A DNA stretch of 64,000 nt from Candidatus Methylomirabilota bacterium (GCA_035764725.1 DASTYT010000094.1:1-64000), one strand, 5' to 3'; shown: positions 1 through 8,700, counted from the first letter of the stretch. Numbers and translations: made by a program. The notes: generated from the letters alone by a model not told the origin.

Positions 1-59
1 AGCTCCTCGTCATGCTCAACGCCATCCTCCGCGACAGACGCCCATGGCAACCCGCTTGA
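1..59 (+). CDS. IS110-family transposase, C-terminal end (partial)
   Basis: The first 59 bases, read in frame from base 3, encode LLVMLNAILRDRRPWQPA and then a TGA stop at 57-59. A tail of the form LL-(V/T)-(I/M)LNA-(M/I)LRD-x-x-PW is characteristic of IS110-group (DEDD) transposases, whose C-terminal region commonly ends this way. Only about 18 codons are in the window, so the catalytic domains and the element's other end lie to the left. The stop is 17 bases from the convergent stop of the ABC permease gene, so the element sits exactly at the end of that operon. The family call rests on this short tail alone. Confidence 0.65.
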   Translation, partial: LLVMLNAILRDRRPWQPA

Positions 60-75
60 CTCCCGAGACAGTCGC

Positions 76-945
76 TCAGGTCTTGAGCCGCGGGTCGAGC
101 GCGTCGCGGATGCCGTCGCCGAGGAGGTTGAAGCCGAGCACGGTGAGGAAGATGGCGGCGCCGGGAAACGCGCCCAGCCAGGGCGCCTGCTCGAGGTAGC
201 CCCGCCCCATCGAGAGCATGATGCCCCACGACGGTGTTGGCGGCTGCGTGCCCATGCCCAGGAACGAGAGCGCGGACTCGGTGAGGATGCCGAAGGCCAC
301 CGAGAAGGAGGACTGCACGAGCAACGGCGCCAGGCAGTTGGGGAGGATGTGCAGGATCACGAGCCGGCCGTCGGAGGCGCCGAGCGCGCGCGCCGCCGCC
401 ACGAAGTCGTTCTCCTTCACGGTCAGCACCTGCGCCCGGATCAGCCGTGCGAAGTTCGGCACGAACACGACGCCGATGGCGAAGAGGGCGTGGATCAGCT
501 TGGGCCCGAGCACCGCGGTGATGCCCAGCGCGAGCACGAGACCCGGAAAGGAGAGCACGACCTCGAGCGCGCGCATGAGCAGGTTGTCCACGCGCCCGCC
601 GACGTAGCCGGCGATGAGGCCGAGCGGAAGGCCGATGGAGAGCGCCACCGCCACCGTGAAGAGCCCGGCCTGCATGGACACGCGGCTGCCGTAGATCACG
701 CGGCTCAGGATGTCGCGGCCAATGTCGTCGGTGCCGAAGAGATGCTTGGCGGAGGGCGGCGTCAGCACCTCGGCGAAGTCCGTGGCCACGGGGTCGTAGG
801 GACTCAGCAGCGGCGCCAGCGCGGCCACGAGGATGAAGAGCCCCACGAGCGCCGCGCCGACCAGCCCCACGATGCTCCGCCGGAACTGGCCGAGCGCGAT
901 GGCGCCGAGGCTGGTGCCGCCGAGGGACGCCGCACGAATCGCCAT
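76..945 (-). CDS. Oligopeptide/dipeptide ABC transporter permease (DppC/OppC type)
   Basis: This 289-residue inner-membrane permease forms a channel with the DppB-like protein encoded just upstream. It starts MAIRAASLGG, has an N-terminal membrane segment (about residues 20-42), the SPYDP and FGTDDIGRD motifs typical of DppC proteins, several further hydrophobic segments, and the cytoplasmic EAA loop (AARALGASDGRLVILHILPN) that docks the ATPase. It ends with the usual LGDGIRDALDPRL signature. The ATG start overlaps the upstream stop by one base (TGATG), which implies translational coupling. The expected ATPase genes (DppD/DppF) do not follow, because an IS110-type transposase end lies 17 bases beyond the stop. 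Confidence 0.93.
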   Translation of the reverse strand: MAIRAASLGGTSLGAIALGQFRRSIVGLVGAALVGLFILVAALAPLLSPYDPVATDFAEVLTPPSAKHLFGTDDIGRDILSRVIYGSRVSMQAGLFTVAVALSIGLPLGLIAGYVGGRVDNLLMRALEVVLSFPGLVLALGITAVLGPKLIHALFAIGVVFVPNFARLIRAQVLTVKENDFVAAARALGASDGRLVILHILPNCLAPLLVQSSFSVAFGILTESALSFLGMGTQPPTPSWGIMLSMGRGYLEQAPWLGAFPGAAIFLTVLGFNLLGDGIRDALDPRLKT

Positions 946-1865
946 CAGTGCACCCGGATCCGCGGATCCAGATACGAGTAGAGGATGTCCACGGCGAGGT
1001 TCGCGACGACGTAGCCCACCGCGAGGAACAGGATCACGCCCTGGACCACGAAGAAGTCGCGGCTGAACACGGAGTCGATCATGAGTCGCCCGACGCCGGG
1101 CAACGCGAACAGGCTCTCGGTGATGATGGTGTTGCCGAGGAGCGCGCCGATCTGAAGCCCGATCACCGTCACCACCGAGATCAGCGCGTTCTTGAGCGCA
1201 TGCTTGCCGATCACCACGCGGTCGGCGAGCCCCTTCGCCTGTGCGGTGCGCACGTAGTCCTGGCGCAGCACCTCGAGCATGCCCGAGCGGAGCTGGCGGG
1301 TGACGAGCGCGGCCAGCGCGGTGCCGAGCGTGATCGCGGGCAGGATCAGCGAGCGCGTCCCGTCGAAGCCCGAGGGCGGCAGCCACCGCAGCACGAGAGC
1401 GAAGACGTAGATGAGGATCAGGCCCAGCCAGAAATTGGGCGTGGAGAAGCCGAAGAGGGCAAAGAACGTGCTGGCGAGGTCCACGCCGGAGTTCCGCTTC
1501 ACCGCGGAGACGATGCCGAGGGGCAGGGCGATGCAGAGGGAAATGAGCATGGCCATCCCGATCAGCCGGAGCGTCACCGGCAGCCGCTCGACGATGGCGG
1601 ATACAACCGGCTGGTTGGTCCTGATCGACCGGCCGAGATCGCCGCGCACGGCGTGGCCCAGCCAGTCGCCGTACTGGACGACGAGCGGCCGGTCGAAGCC
1701 CAGCTTCGCCCGGAAGCGGGCGAGGTTGTCCGGCGTCGCTTCCTCGCCGAGGAAGAGCACGGCGGGGTCGCCGGGCAGCATGTGAATGAACGAGAACACC
1801 ACCACGCTCACCGCCAGCAGGAGCGGCAGCGTGGCGAGCAGGCGCCGCCCGATCAGCTGAAGCAT
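945..1865 (-). CDS. Oligopeptide/dipeptide ABC transporter permease (DppB/OppB type)
   Basis: A 306-residue integral membrane permease. The N-terminal pattern MLQLIGRRLLATLPLLLAVS, the LPGDPA motif near residue 30 and the DRPLVVQYGDW segment are hallmarks of DppB-type permeases. The EAA-type loop (YVRTAQAKGLADRVVIGKHA) lies around residues 205-225, and the ending YLDPRIRVH is typical. It lies 15 bases downstream of the binding-protein gene and overlaps the DppC-like gene by one base, so the order is binding protein, DppB, DppC in one leftward operon. The substrate cannot be read from the sequence; oligopeptides, nickel or small solutes are all possible for this family. Confidence 0.94.
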   Translation of the reverse strand: MLQLIGRRLLATLPLLLAVSVVVFSFIHMLPGDPAVLFLGEEATPDNLARFRAKLGFDRPLVVQYGDWLGHAVRGDLGRSIRTNQPVVSAIVERLPVTLRLIGMAMLISLCIALPLGIVSAVKRNSGVDLASTFFALFGFSTPNFWLGLILIYVFALVLRWLPPSGFDGTRSLILPAITLGTALAALVTRQLRSGMLEVLRQDYVRTAQAKGLADRVVIGKHALKNALISVVTVIGLQIGALLGNTIITESLFALPGVGRLMIDSVFSRDFFVVQGVILFLAVGYVVANLAVDILYSYLDPRIRVH

Positions 1866-1880
1866 GCGCGGCCGCGCGGG

Positions 1881-3401
1881 TTACTTCTTGTCGAGCGAGA
1901 CCCCCTTGACGCGGATCATCCCGTCCGAGATGTGCTCGAAGCCCTTGACGTGCTCGCCCCACACCTTCACCTCGGCGTCGTGGTGAATCCAGATGTAGGG
2001 AGCGTCCTCCGCGGCGATCCGGGTGACCTGGGCGTAGAGCGCCTTGCGCTTGGCCTGGTCGCCCTCCGTGCGCGCGGCGTCCAGCAGCTCGTCCATCTTG
2101 GGGTTGCTGTAGCGCACGCGGTTGAGGCCGCCCTTGCTGTGCAGGAACGCGTGGGCGTTGCCGTCGGGGTCGGGACGCCCGGACCAGCCGATGCGGAGGG
2201 CCACGAAGTTGTGGCTGTTGAGGTCGGCGAGGAGCTTGCCGAACTCGAGCTGCTCGATCTTCATGTCCACGCCGACGTCCTTGAGCTGGGCCTGGATGAT
2301 CTGGAGCTCCTGCACCTGCGCGGGCAGTCCCTTCACGGTGAAGGACAAGCCGTTGGGCATCCCGCCCTCGGCGAGCTTCGCCTTGGCCTTGGCGGGATCG
2401 CGGCGCCAGTCGGAGAAGTCCGTGTCCTGCGCCCACATGCTCGAGGGGAACGGGCTCCAGGCCGGCGTGCCCAGCCCCTGGTACGCCACGCGCTGTATCA
2501 CGGTGCGGTCCACCGCATACCAGATGGCCTGGCGGATCGGCTTGCTCGTGAACGGCGCCACCTGATTGTTCAAATGAATACCCTGCCACCAGAGGCTCGG
2601 GATCTCGGAGACCTTGAGCCCCTTCTCGGCCTTGGCCGCCGCCACGTCCTTCGGCGCGATCTGGTGCATGAAGTCGATCTGCCCCGTGCGCATCGCGGTG
2701 AACCGCACGGACTGGTCCGGGATGGGCCGGTAGATCACCTCGTCGAGATAGGGCAGGCCCTTCTCCCAGTAGCCGTCGAAGCGCTTGATCGTGAGGTGGT
2801 CGTCCTTCATCCACTCCACGAAGCGAAAGGGCCCGGTGCCCACGGGATTGCGCGCGTAGTCGTCCTTGTACTTCTCGACGGCGGCTTTCGACACCATCAT
2901 CCCCGCGCGATCGGTGAGGACGGACAGCAAGGGCGCGTAGGGGGTGGACAGGGTGAGCTCCACCGTGTAGGGATCCACCACCTTCACGTCCTTCACGGGG
3001 GCAATCTCGCTGCGACGGGGGGAGGCCAGGGCGGGATCGCGCATGCGGTCGAAGTTCCACTTCACGATGTCGGCGTTGAAGTCGGTGCCGTCGTGAAACT
3101 TGACGCCGCGGCGGAGCTTGAAGACGTACAGGAGGCCGCCGGACTTGACCTCCCAGGACTGCACGAGCTGCGGCACGATGCCGAACTTCGCGTCGATGTC
3201 GAAGAGCTTGCCGTAGATGTTGTTGTAGACCTGCCGGTCCACCGCGGCGGTGGAGAGATGCGGGTCCATGGTCGTGTTGTCCGCGTCCATCCCGATGCGC
3301 AGCGTCCCACCCCGCACCTGCGCGTCCGCCGGCGCGGTGGCGAGCCAGAATCCCACCGAGGCGAGCACGCCCAGGAGCACCATGCGCCGCCAACCCGCCA
3401 T
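1881..3401 (-). CDS. ABC transporter substrate-binding protein (SBP family 5)
   Basis: A secreted solute-binding protein of about 506 residues that delivers substrate to the two permeases encoded next to it. The frame is open further upstream, but ATG at 3401 is chosen because the strand carries AAGGAGGT six bases before it and because it leaves a clean signal peptide (MAGWRRMVLLG, hydrophobic core, cleavage after APADA). Family 5 motifs are present: GGTLRIGMDADNTTMDPH at the mature N terminus, LRRGVKFHDGTDF, then NPVGTGPFRF. A basic tail DGMIRVKGVSLDKK ends the protein. Related proteins bind oligopeptides, but ligand choice varies widely in soil bacteria and is not predictable here. Confidence 0.93.
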   Translation of the reverse strand: MAGWRRMVLLGVLASVGFWLATAPADAQVRGGTLRIGMDADNTTMDPHLSTAAVDRQVYNNIYGKLFDIDAKFGIVPQLVQSWEVKSGGLLYVFKLRRGVKFHDGTDFNADIVKWNFDRMRDPALASPRRSEIAPVKDVKVVDPYTVELTLSTPYAPLLSVLTDRAGMMVSKAAVEKYKDDYARNPVGTGPFRFVEWMKDDHLTIKRFDGYWEKGLPYLDEVIYRPIPDQSVRFTAMRTGQIDFMHQIAPKDVAAAKAEKGLKVSEIPSLWWQGIHLNNQVAPFTSKPIRQAIWYAVDRTVIQRVAYQGLGTPAWSPFPSSMWAQDTDFSDWRRDPAKAKAKLAEGGMPNGLSFTVKGLPAQVQELQIIQAQLKDVGVDMKIEQLEFGKLLADLNSHNFVALRIGWSGRPDPDGNAHAFLHSKGGLNRVRYSNPKMDELLDAARTEGDQAKRKALYAQVTRIAAEDAPYIWIHHDAEVKVWGEHVKGFEHISDGMIRVKGVSLDKK

Positions 3402-3434
3402 ACACGACCTCCTTGACCGCATTGGGAAGCTGCG

Positions 3435-4526
3435 ATGTCGTTCCGGGAAGATCAACGCGGCGAGTCTACCCCCGGTTCCCGAGCGGGTCACGCGGATTTC
3501 TTGACCGTGAAGGCGCCGGCCCCCTACCCTCGACGCAGCGATCCGATCGATCCGTCACCGGACAGGGAGGGCGTCATCGCCAGCCTCGCCGACACGGTCG
3601 CTCAGGCAGGCTCCCGGCTCGGGCTCAAGAGCGTCCCCGACAGAAAGCTCGCCTACGGCGTCCGCGACGGCTATCTGGTCGAGGTGGCCTGCGGCCGCGA
3701 CGGCAACACGGAGTGCATCGTGGAGATCATCCGTCACGGGGATGCCGCGCGCGATCCCGCGGTGCGGGAGGCCATCGGCCGCTCCGCCGAGGTGACGGCG
3801 AAGGGCATCAAGCCCAAGCGCGTGAAGGTGGAAGAGGGCATGGTCGTGCATCGCCACCCCGTGATCTTCTTCCAGCGCCCCGGCGTGGACGCGGTGGCGG
3901 GCGAGCTGGACGCGCTGCTCCATGCCGTGCAGACGGCGAGCCCGCCCGCGCCCGCCCGCTGCCGTCTTTGCGGCAGCGATAGCGGCGCCGAGCCGGTGCT
4001 CCTCAACGGGGTGGTGGATCGCGTCTGCCCCGCCTGCACGGAGCGGCTGCAGCACGAGGTGCGCCAGGCCATGGAGCGCTACGAGGCCGCGCCGATGAAC
4101 CTGCCGCTCGCCGTCCTTGCCGCCGCCATCCTCGCGGTGCTCGGCGCCGTCGTGTGGGCGGGCCTGGCCGTCACGACCCACCGCGTGTTCTGGTTCGTCG
4201 CCATCGGCACCGGACTGCTCATCGGCTGGGGCGCGACCCTGGCGGCAGGCAAGCGCGCGCGCCCCGTCCAGGTGACCGCCGCGGTGTTCACGCTGGCGTC
4301 GGTGCTGCTCGGCGAGCTGCTGCTGGTCGGCTATCACCTCCAGCAGCAGGCGGGGAAGAACGGCCAGCAGGTAGACTGGGTGGCCTTTGCGGCCGCCGCG
4401 CCCAATATCCTCTGGCGGCTCGGCGGCGAGACCGTCTTCGCGGTGCTCGGTGGCCTCCTCGGCGCCTGGTACGCCACCCGCATGGCGGCGCGCCCGAAGC
4501 TGGAGGCGCGCGTGGAGAAGGCATGA
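3435..4526 (+). CDS. Membrane protein with cytoplasmic zinc-ribbon-like CxxC pairs, unknown function
   Basis: I do not recognise this protein as a named family. The first part (to about residue 150) is soluble and contains VIFFQRPGVDAV. A CRLC...CPAC pair around residues 173-200 looks like a small zinc ribbon. It is followed by an amphipathic helix and about four membrane segments (LPLAVLAAAILAVLGAVVWA, VFWFVAIGTGLLIGWGATLA, a third near TLASVLLGELLLVGY and a last one near TVFAVLGGLLGAWY). The start is uncertain: ATG at 3435 gives 363 residues, while GTG at 3507 would remove a low-complexity leader. Its stop overlaps the start of the dioxygenase gene (ATGA), so the two are probably co-transcribed. 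Confidence 0.7.
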   Translation: MSFREDQRGESTPGSRAGHADFLTVKAPAPYPRRSDPIDPSPDREGVIASLADTVAQAGSRLGLKSVPDRKLAYGVRDGYLVEVACGRDGNTECIVEIIRHGDAARDPAVREAIGRSAEVTAKGIKPKRVKVEEGMVVHRHPVIFFQRPGVDAVAGELDALLHAVQTASPPAPARCRLCGSDSGAEPVLLNGVVDRVCPACTERLQHEVRQAMERYEAAPMNLPLAVLAAAILAVLGAVVWAGLAVTTHRVFWFVAIGTGLLIGWGATLAAGKRARPVQVTAAVFTLASVLLGELLLVGYHLQQQAGKNGQQVDWVAFAAAAPNILWRLGGETVFAVLGGLLGAWYATRMAARPKLEARVEKA

Positions 4527-5302
4527 CTGGCTATACTGGGGCGGTGAGCCGGCTTCTTTCATCCGAGCAACGCGCCCGCTACGCACGCGACGGCTTCCTC
4601 GTCCTTCCCGGCCTGCTCTCGCCCGCGGAGGCCGCGCGTCTCGGCGCGTGGACCGACGAGCTCACCGCCTGGCCGGAAGTGCCGGGGCGGCACATGGTCT
4701 ACTGGGAGCCGCATCGCACCGAGCCGGGGCGCCGCGTCCGGAACCGCATCGAAAATTTCGAGCCGTACCACGAGGGTTTTCGCGCGCTGTTCGCGGGTCG
4801 GCTCGCGGAAGTCGCCGCGGCCCTGCTCGGCGGGCCGGCGGCGCTCTTCAAGGACAAGATCAACTTCAAGATGCCGGGCGGGACCGGCTTCGAGCCCCAT
4901 CAGGACCAGCAGGCGGGCTGGTCGGTCTTCGCCCCGCTCTTCCTCACCGCACTCGTGAGCATCGATGACGCCACTGTCGAGAACGGCTGTCTCGAGCTCG
5001 CGGCCGGACAGCACCGGCGTGGCCTCGTGGGCGCCGAGTGGAAGCCGCTCGGCGAGGCGGAGACAGCAGGCATGCGCTTCGAGGTCTGCCCCACGCAGTC
5101 GGGCGACGCGGTGTTCTTCGATTCCTACGTGCCCCACCGGTCCGCGCCCAATGGCACCGACGCGCCCCGCCGCGTGCTCTACGTCACCTACAATCGCGCG
5201 TCCGACGGCGACCACCGGCTTCGCTATTTCGCGGAGAAGCGCCGCTCGTATCCTCCCGACTGCGAGCGGGAGCCTGGCCGGGAGTACGTGTACCGCGTCT
5301 GA
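4523..5302 (+). CDS. Phytanoyl-CoA dioxygenase (PhyH) family protein
   Basis: A 259-residue Fe(II)/2-oxoglutarate-dependent oxygenase, a cytoplasmic hydroxylase of unknown substrate. Visible features are the N-terminal YARDGFLVLPGLLSPAEA typical of PhyH proteins, the metal-binding HxD in PHQDQQAGW near residue 125, the distal histidine in SYVPHRSAPN near residue 204, and an arginine in RRVLYVTYNR suited to bind 2-oxoglutarate. All three iron ligands are present, so the enzyme is likely active. The ATG overlaps the stop of the upstream membrane-protein gene; a GTG at 4544 (SRLLSSEQ) is an alternative start. Bacterial homologues hydroxylate amino acids, ectoine or natural products, and nothing here selects among these. 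Confidence 0.88.
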   Translation: MTGYTGAVSRLLSSEQRARYARDGFLVLPGLLSPAEAARLGAWTDELTAWPEVPGRHMVYWEPHRTEPGRRVRNRIENFEPYHEGFRALFAGRLAEVAAALLGGPAALFKDKINFKMPGGTGFEPHQDQQAGWSVFAPLFLTALVSIDDATVENGCLELAAGQHRRGLVGAEWKPLGEAETAGMRFEVCPTQSGDAVFFDSYVPHRSAPNGTDAPRRVLYVTYNRASDGDHRLRYFAEKRRSYPPDCEREPGREYVYRV

Positions 5303-5316
5303 CGCCACGGCCCCCG

Positions 5317-5769
5317 TCAGGGGGAGGGGCGCCGCCGGATGAAGTTGATGGGCTTGAGCGACATCACCACCTCGCCGTGCTGGTTCAGCAGCTCGCAGTG
5401 GGTCTTGATGAGCCCCCGGTCCGGCTTGGAGCGCGACGGCGTCGCCTCGAGCACGGTCGCGCGGAAGCTCAGGGTGTCGCCCGGGCGAACCGGCTTGAGC
5501 CAGCGCAGCTCGTCGATGCCAGGCGAGCCCATCGACGCGGCGTCGCGAAACACCGCCTCGTAGAACATGCGCATGAGCAGGGAGCCGGAGTGCCAGCCGC
5601 TCGCGATGAGCCCCCCGTAGATCGATTGCTTCGCCGCCGGCTCGTCGACGTGGAACGGCTGGGGATCGAACTCGCGGGCGAAGGCGAGCACTTCCTCCTT
5701 GGTGACGGTGCGGGAGCCGGCCTCGACGACGTCGCCGACCTTGAAGTCTTCGAAGTAGCGCGTGGACAT
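5317..5769 (-). CDS. MaoC-family (hot-dog fold) dehydratase
   Basis: A 150-residue single hot-dog-domain protein of the MaoC / (R)-specific enoyl-CoA hydratase group. It begins MSTRYFEDFKVGDVVEAGSR, followed by the hydratase-2 motif (FDPQPFHVDEPAA, near residues 34-46) with the catalytic Asp and His, then GLIASGWHSGSL and LRWLKPVRPGDTL, all typical of the family. Substrates are usually acyl-CoA thioesters. It is the last gene of a leftward operon behind a phosphoribosyltransferase and two dehydrogenases, seven bases after the former's stop. The link between a CoA-thioester hydratase and those genes is unclear. Confidence 0.9.
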   Translation of the reverse strand: MSTRYFEDFKVGDVVEAGSRTVTKEEVLAFAREFDPQPFHVDEPAAKQSIYGGLIASGWHSGSLLMRMFYEAVFRDAASMGSPGIDELRWLKPVRPGDTLSFRATVLEATPSRSKPDRGLIKTHCELLNQHGEVVMSLKPINFIRRRPSP

Positions 5770-5776
5770 GGGGGCC

Positions 5777-6640
5777 TCAGAGGAGGGGCCGCGCGAGCGC
5801 GACGAAGCGAGGCACGTCGGGCTCGGGGCCCTTGAGCAGGACGGTGGCGGTGGCGGCGACGGTCGCCCCCGCGCGCCCGAGCAGGCGGCAGGCGGCGCGG
5901 ACGGTGCCCCCGGTGGCGACGACGTCGTCCACGAGGAGGACGCGGCGGCCCTCGACGAGGGCGAGGTCGAGCGGGTCGAGCACGAGGGCCTGGGCGCCCG
6001 CGGTGGTGATGCTGGTGGCCTCTTCGACGAGGGGCGGCCGCGGCGCGCGCGGCATGTAGTTCTTGAGACCCTTGCGGAGCACGACGTAGCGGTCGAGACC
6101 GAAGGACTCGACCAGCACCTGCACCATGCCCACCGCCTTGGATTCGGAGCAGACCACGGTGTCGAAGGATTCGTCTCGCGCGATGCCCTCGTCGGCCAGG
6201 CGCTCGTAGAGGAGCTCGCCGCAGCGCTGGTTCAGGCGTCCCTGTCCGAGCAGGTTGAACGAGGCGATGTAGTGCCGCGCGCCATGGAGGCGCGTGATCG
6301 GCCGGTCGGTGGTGAGGGCATGGGGCGCCACGCGCAGCTCGTACCAGCCGACCACGTCGCCCGGCCCCTGCCCCGCGGCGCCGGCGCCGCCGCCGGCTCC
6401 GTCGGCCAGCGTCCACCCCTCGGCATCCGCCAGCTCGCGGGCCAGCCAGGTTGCCTCGGCGGGCCCGCCGGCGTCCAGCGTGGTCAGGCACTCGATGCCC
6501 GCGTCGCGGAGGGCCAGCCGCGCCTCGTCGCCCACGACGCCCCGGGGCAGCACGGCGGCGCGGCGGGCGGCGGGGCGCGGGGCGAGCGCCGCCACCGCCC
6601 GCTCCGCATCGGCGTAGGCGCCAATGACGATCTCGCTCAC
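5777..6640 (-). CDS. Phosphoribosyltransferase-domain protein
   Basis: A 287-residue protein whose C-terminal half carries a type I phosphoribosyltransferase site: VLLVDDVVATGGTVRAA near residues 217-233 is the PRPP-binding loop. A preceding segment (YVVLRKGLKNYMPRAPRP) resembles the flexible region of adenine/xanthine-type PRTases. The N-terminal half (about 95 residues) is alanine-rich and resembles a degenerate sugar- or ligand-binding fold; I cannot assign it. GTG at 6640 is used as start and overlaps the TGA of the upstream dehydrogenase gene (GTGA). It might salvage a purine-like base or act as a sensor of PRPP or nucleotides; the substrate is not shown. Confidence 0.82.
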   Translation of the reverse strand: MSEIVIGAYADAERAVAALAPRPAARRAAVLPRGVVGDEARLALRDAGIECLTTLDAGGPAEATWLARELADAEGWTLADGAGGGAGAAGQGPGDVVGWYELRVAPHALTTDRPITRLHGARHYIASFNLLGQGRLNQRCGELLYERLADEGIARDESFDTVVCSESKAVGMVQVLVESFGLDRYVVLRKGLKNYMPRAPRPPLVEEATSITTAGAQALVLDPLDLALVEGRRVLLVDDVVATGGTVRAACRLLGRAGATVAATATVLLKGPEPDVPRFVALARPLL

Positions 6641-7659
6641 GCCGCCTCGCGCAGCGCCGACTCGATGGCGGCGGCCATGTCGAGCGTGGTGGCGGTGCCC
6701 CCCAGATCGCCCGTGCGCACGCGTCCCGCCTCGAGCACGCGGCGCACCGCGCCGCGGATGCGCTCGGCGGCCGCCGCTTCGCCCTCATCACGAAGCAGCG
6801 CGCAGGCGGCGAACGTGAGCGCGAGGGGATTGGCGCGGTTCTCCCCCACCACCTCGCGCGGCGCCCCGTGGATGGATTCGTACACGCGGAGCGGCGCGCC
6901 GTGCCAGACGCCGTGGTTGATGCCTACCGTCGCGGAGATCCCCCCGACGAGCCCCGCGCCGAGATCGCTCAGGAGGTCGCCGTAGAGATTGCCGGTGACC
7001 AGCATCTGGAACTGGGCGGGGTTGGACACGAGCTGCATGCAGCAGTTGTCCACGATCATCTCCCGCGGCAGGATCTCCGGGAAATCGCGCGCGGTCTCGC
7101 GGAAGCACTCGAGGAAGAGGCCGTCGGCGAGCTTCAAGATATTCGCCTTGTGGATGCAGTGGATGACCTTCCGGCCCTCGACTCGGGCGAGGGCAAAAGC
7201 GAAGCGGCAGATCCGGCGGCAGGCCGCCTCCGTCACCACCTTGATGCTCTGCACCACGCCCGGCACGATCTCGTGCTCGCCGGCCGCGTAGAGATCCTCC
7301 GTGATCTCTCGCACGAGGAGGATGTCCACGTTGCGGAAGCGCGCGGGCACGCCCTCGAGGTTGCGGAGCGGGCGCACCGAGGCGAAGAGCTCGAGGGCGC
7401 GGCGCAGCTCCACGTTGAAGTTGGTGTCGTGGCTACCCGGCGGGTTCAGGAGCTTGGTCTTGAGCGCGCGGCCGGCCTCCCGCACCGCCTCCAGCGTGGC
7501 GGGCGGCAGGGGCGGCAGGCCCTTGTCCATGGCGGCCTGGCCGGCCTCGAAGACACGCCAGCGCACGTCCACGCCGGCGGCGGCCACGATGCGGCGCACC
7601 GCCGCCTCCTCGTCGAGGCCGACCCCGCCGCCCTGGATGAGGACGAGGTCGCGGCTCAC
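6637..7659 (-). CDS. Isocitrate/isopropylmalate dehydrogenase family protein, paralogue A
   Basis: A 340-residue NAD(P)-dependent beta-decarboxylating dehydrogenase homologue. It retains FASVRPLRNLEGV, VREITEDLYAAGEHEIVPG (with the catalytic Tyr), IHKANILKLADGLF (catalytic Lys) and LYGDLLSDLGAGLVGG (metal-binding Asp). It differs from usual members at the substrate loop, with NPPGSHDTNFN where most have a TPIGxGxxSxN-type sequence, and has EITED instead of ENTEG. The GTG start overlaps the stop of its upstream paralogue (GTGA), so both are translated together and may form a heteromer. The altered substrate loop argues against simple isocitrate or isopropylmalate specificity; tartrate or another 2-hydroxy acid is possible. 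Confidence 0.88.
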   Translation of the reverse strand: MSRDLVLIQGGGVGLDEEAAVRRIVAAAGVDVRWRVFEAGQAAMDKGLPPLPPATLEAVREAGRALKTKLLNPPGSHDTNFNVELRRALELFASVRPLRNLEGVPARFRNVDILLVREITEDLYAAGEHEIVPGVVQSIKVVTEAACRRICRFAFALARVEGRKVIHCIHKANILKLADGLFLECFRETARDFPEILPREMIVDNCCMQLVSNPAQFQMLVTGNLYGDLLSDLGAGLVGGISATVGINHGVWHGAPLRVYESIHGAPREVVGENRANPLALTFAACALLRDEGEAAAAERIRGAVRRVLEAGRVRTGDLGGTATTLDMAAAIESALREAA

Positions 7660-8660
7660 GCGGCCTCCTTCAGATACGCGATGATCTGGTCGGTCAGGCT
7701 GCGCGTGGTGCCCTGCCCGCCCAGATCGCGGGTGAGCCCGCGCCGGGCGGCGAGGGTGCGCTCCACCGCGGTCTCCACGCGGCGGGCCGCCTGGCGCTGG
7801 CCGATGTGGTCGAGGAGCAGCGCGGCGGAGCGGATGACGGCGATGGGGTTTGCCAGCCCCTTGCCGGCGATGTCGGGCGCGCTCCCGTGCACGGCCTCGA
7901 ACACCGCGTAGCGCTCGCCGATGTTGGCGCCGGGGACCAGGCCGAGCCCGCCCACCAGCCCCGCGCAGAGGTCGCTGATCACGTCGCCGAAGAGGTTCTC
8001 CATCACGAGCACGTCGAAGCGCGAGGGATCGAGGGCCAGCTCCATGCAGAGGTTGTCGATGCGGCGCTCCTCGAACTCGATGAAGGGATACGCCTCGGCG
8101 ACGGCGCGGGCGGCATCGAGAAAGAGGCCGTCGGAGAGACGGAGCACGTCCACCTTGTGGCAGAAGGTCACGCGCCGGCGCCCCTCGCGTCGCGCGAGCT
8201 CGAAGGCGAAGCGCACGATGCGGTCGGCAGCCGCACGCGTCACGATGCGCAGGCTCTCGATCACGCCCGGCACCACCACGTGCTCGAGCCCGGAGTAGAG
8301 GCCTTCCGTGTTCTCGCGGACGACCACGAGGTCCACGTGGTCGAAGGGCACGGTGACGCCGGGCAAGGTGCGCACCGGGCGCACGCTCGCGAAGAGATCC
8401 AACCCCTGGCGCAGGCGCACGTTGATGGAGCGGAAGCCCCCGCCGATGGGCGTGGTGCACGGGCCCTTGAGCGCCACGCGGTGGCGCCGCACCGCCGCCA
8501 GCGTCGCCTCGGGCAAGGGATCGCCGAACCGCTCGGCGGCGGCCACGCCGGCATGCGCGATGTCCCAGTCGATGGCGACGCCCGCCGCCGCCACGACTTC
8601 CTGCGCCGCCGCCGACACCTCGGGGCCGATGCCGTCGCCGGGAATCAGCACGACCTTCAT
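7656..8660 (-). CDS. Isocitrate/isopropylmalate dehydrogenase family protein, paralogue B
   Basis: A 334-residue beta-decarboxylating dehydrogenase, first gene of the four-gene leftward operon. Motifs follow the NAD-isocitrate dehydrogenase pattern: MKVVLIPGDGIGPE at the N terminus, TPIGGGFRSINVRLRQ (substrate serine and arginines), FASVRPVRTLPGV, VRENTEGLYSGLEHVVVPG (catalytic Tyr), CHKVDVLRLSDGLF (catalytic Lys) and NLFGDVISDLCAGLVGG (metal Asp). The size matches NAD-dependent homoisocitrate/isopropylmalate-type enzymes rather than the longer bacterial NADP-ICDH. No aconitase-like gene accompanies it, so a leucine-pathway role is not supported. It starts 40 bases from the divergent AhpD-like gene. 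Confidence 0.9.
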   Translation of the reverse strand: MKVVLIPGDGIGPEVSAAAQEVVAAAGVAIDWDIAHAGVAAAERFGDPLPEATLAAVRRHRVALKGPCTTPIGGGFRSINVRLRQGLDLFASVRPVRTLPGVTVPFDHVDLVVVRENTEGLYSGLEHVVVPGVIESLRIVTRAAADRIVRFAFELARREGRRRVTFCHKVDVLRLSDGLFLDAARAVAEAYPFIEFEERRIDNLCMELALDPSRFDVLVMENLFGDVISDLCAGLVGGLGLVPGANIGERYAVFEAVHGSAPDIAGKGLANPIAVIRSAALLLDHIGQRQAARRVETAVERTLAARRGLTRDLGGQGTTRSLTDQIIAYLKEAA

Positions 8661-8700
8661 CGCCGATCACTATATACTGCTTCCCCTCGGAGGCACCGGC

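Noticed and set aside
948..3416. Long plus-strand frame of 822 codons opposite the ABC operon
   Set aside because: It is His/Arg/Asp-rich and antisense to well-supported permease and binding-protein genes, a typical shadow of GC-rich codon use.
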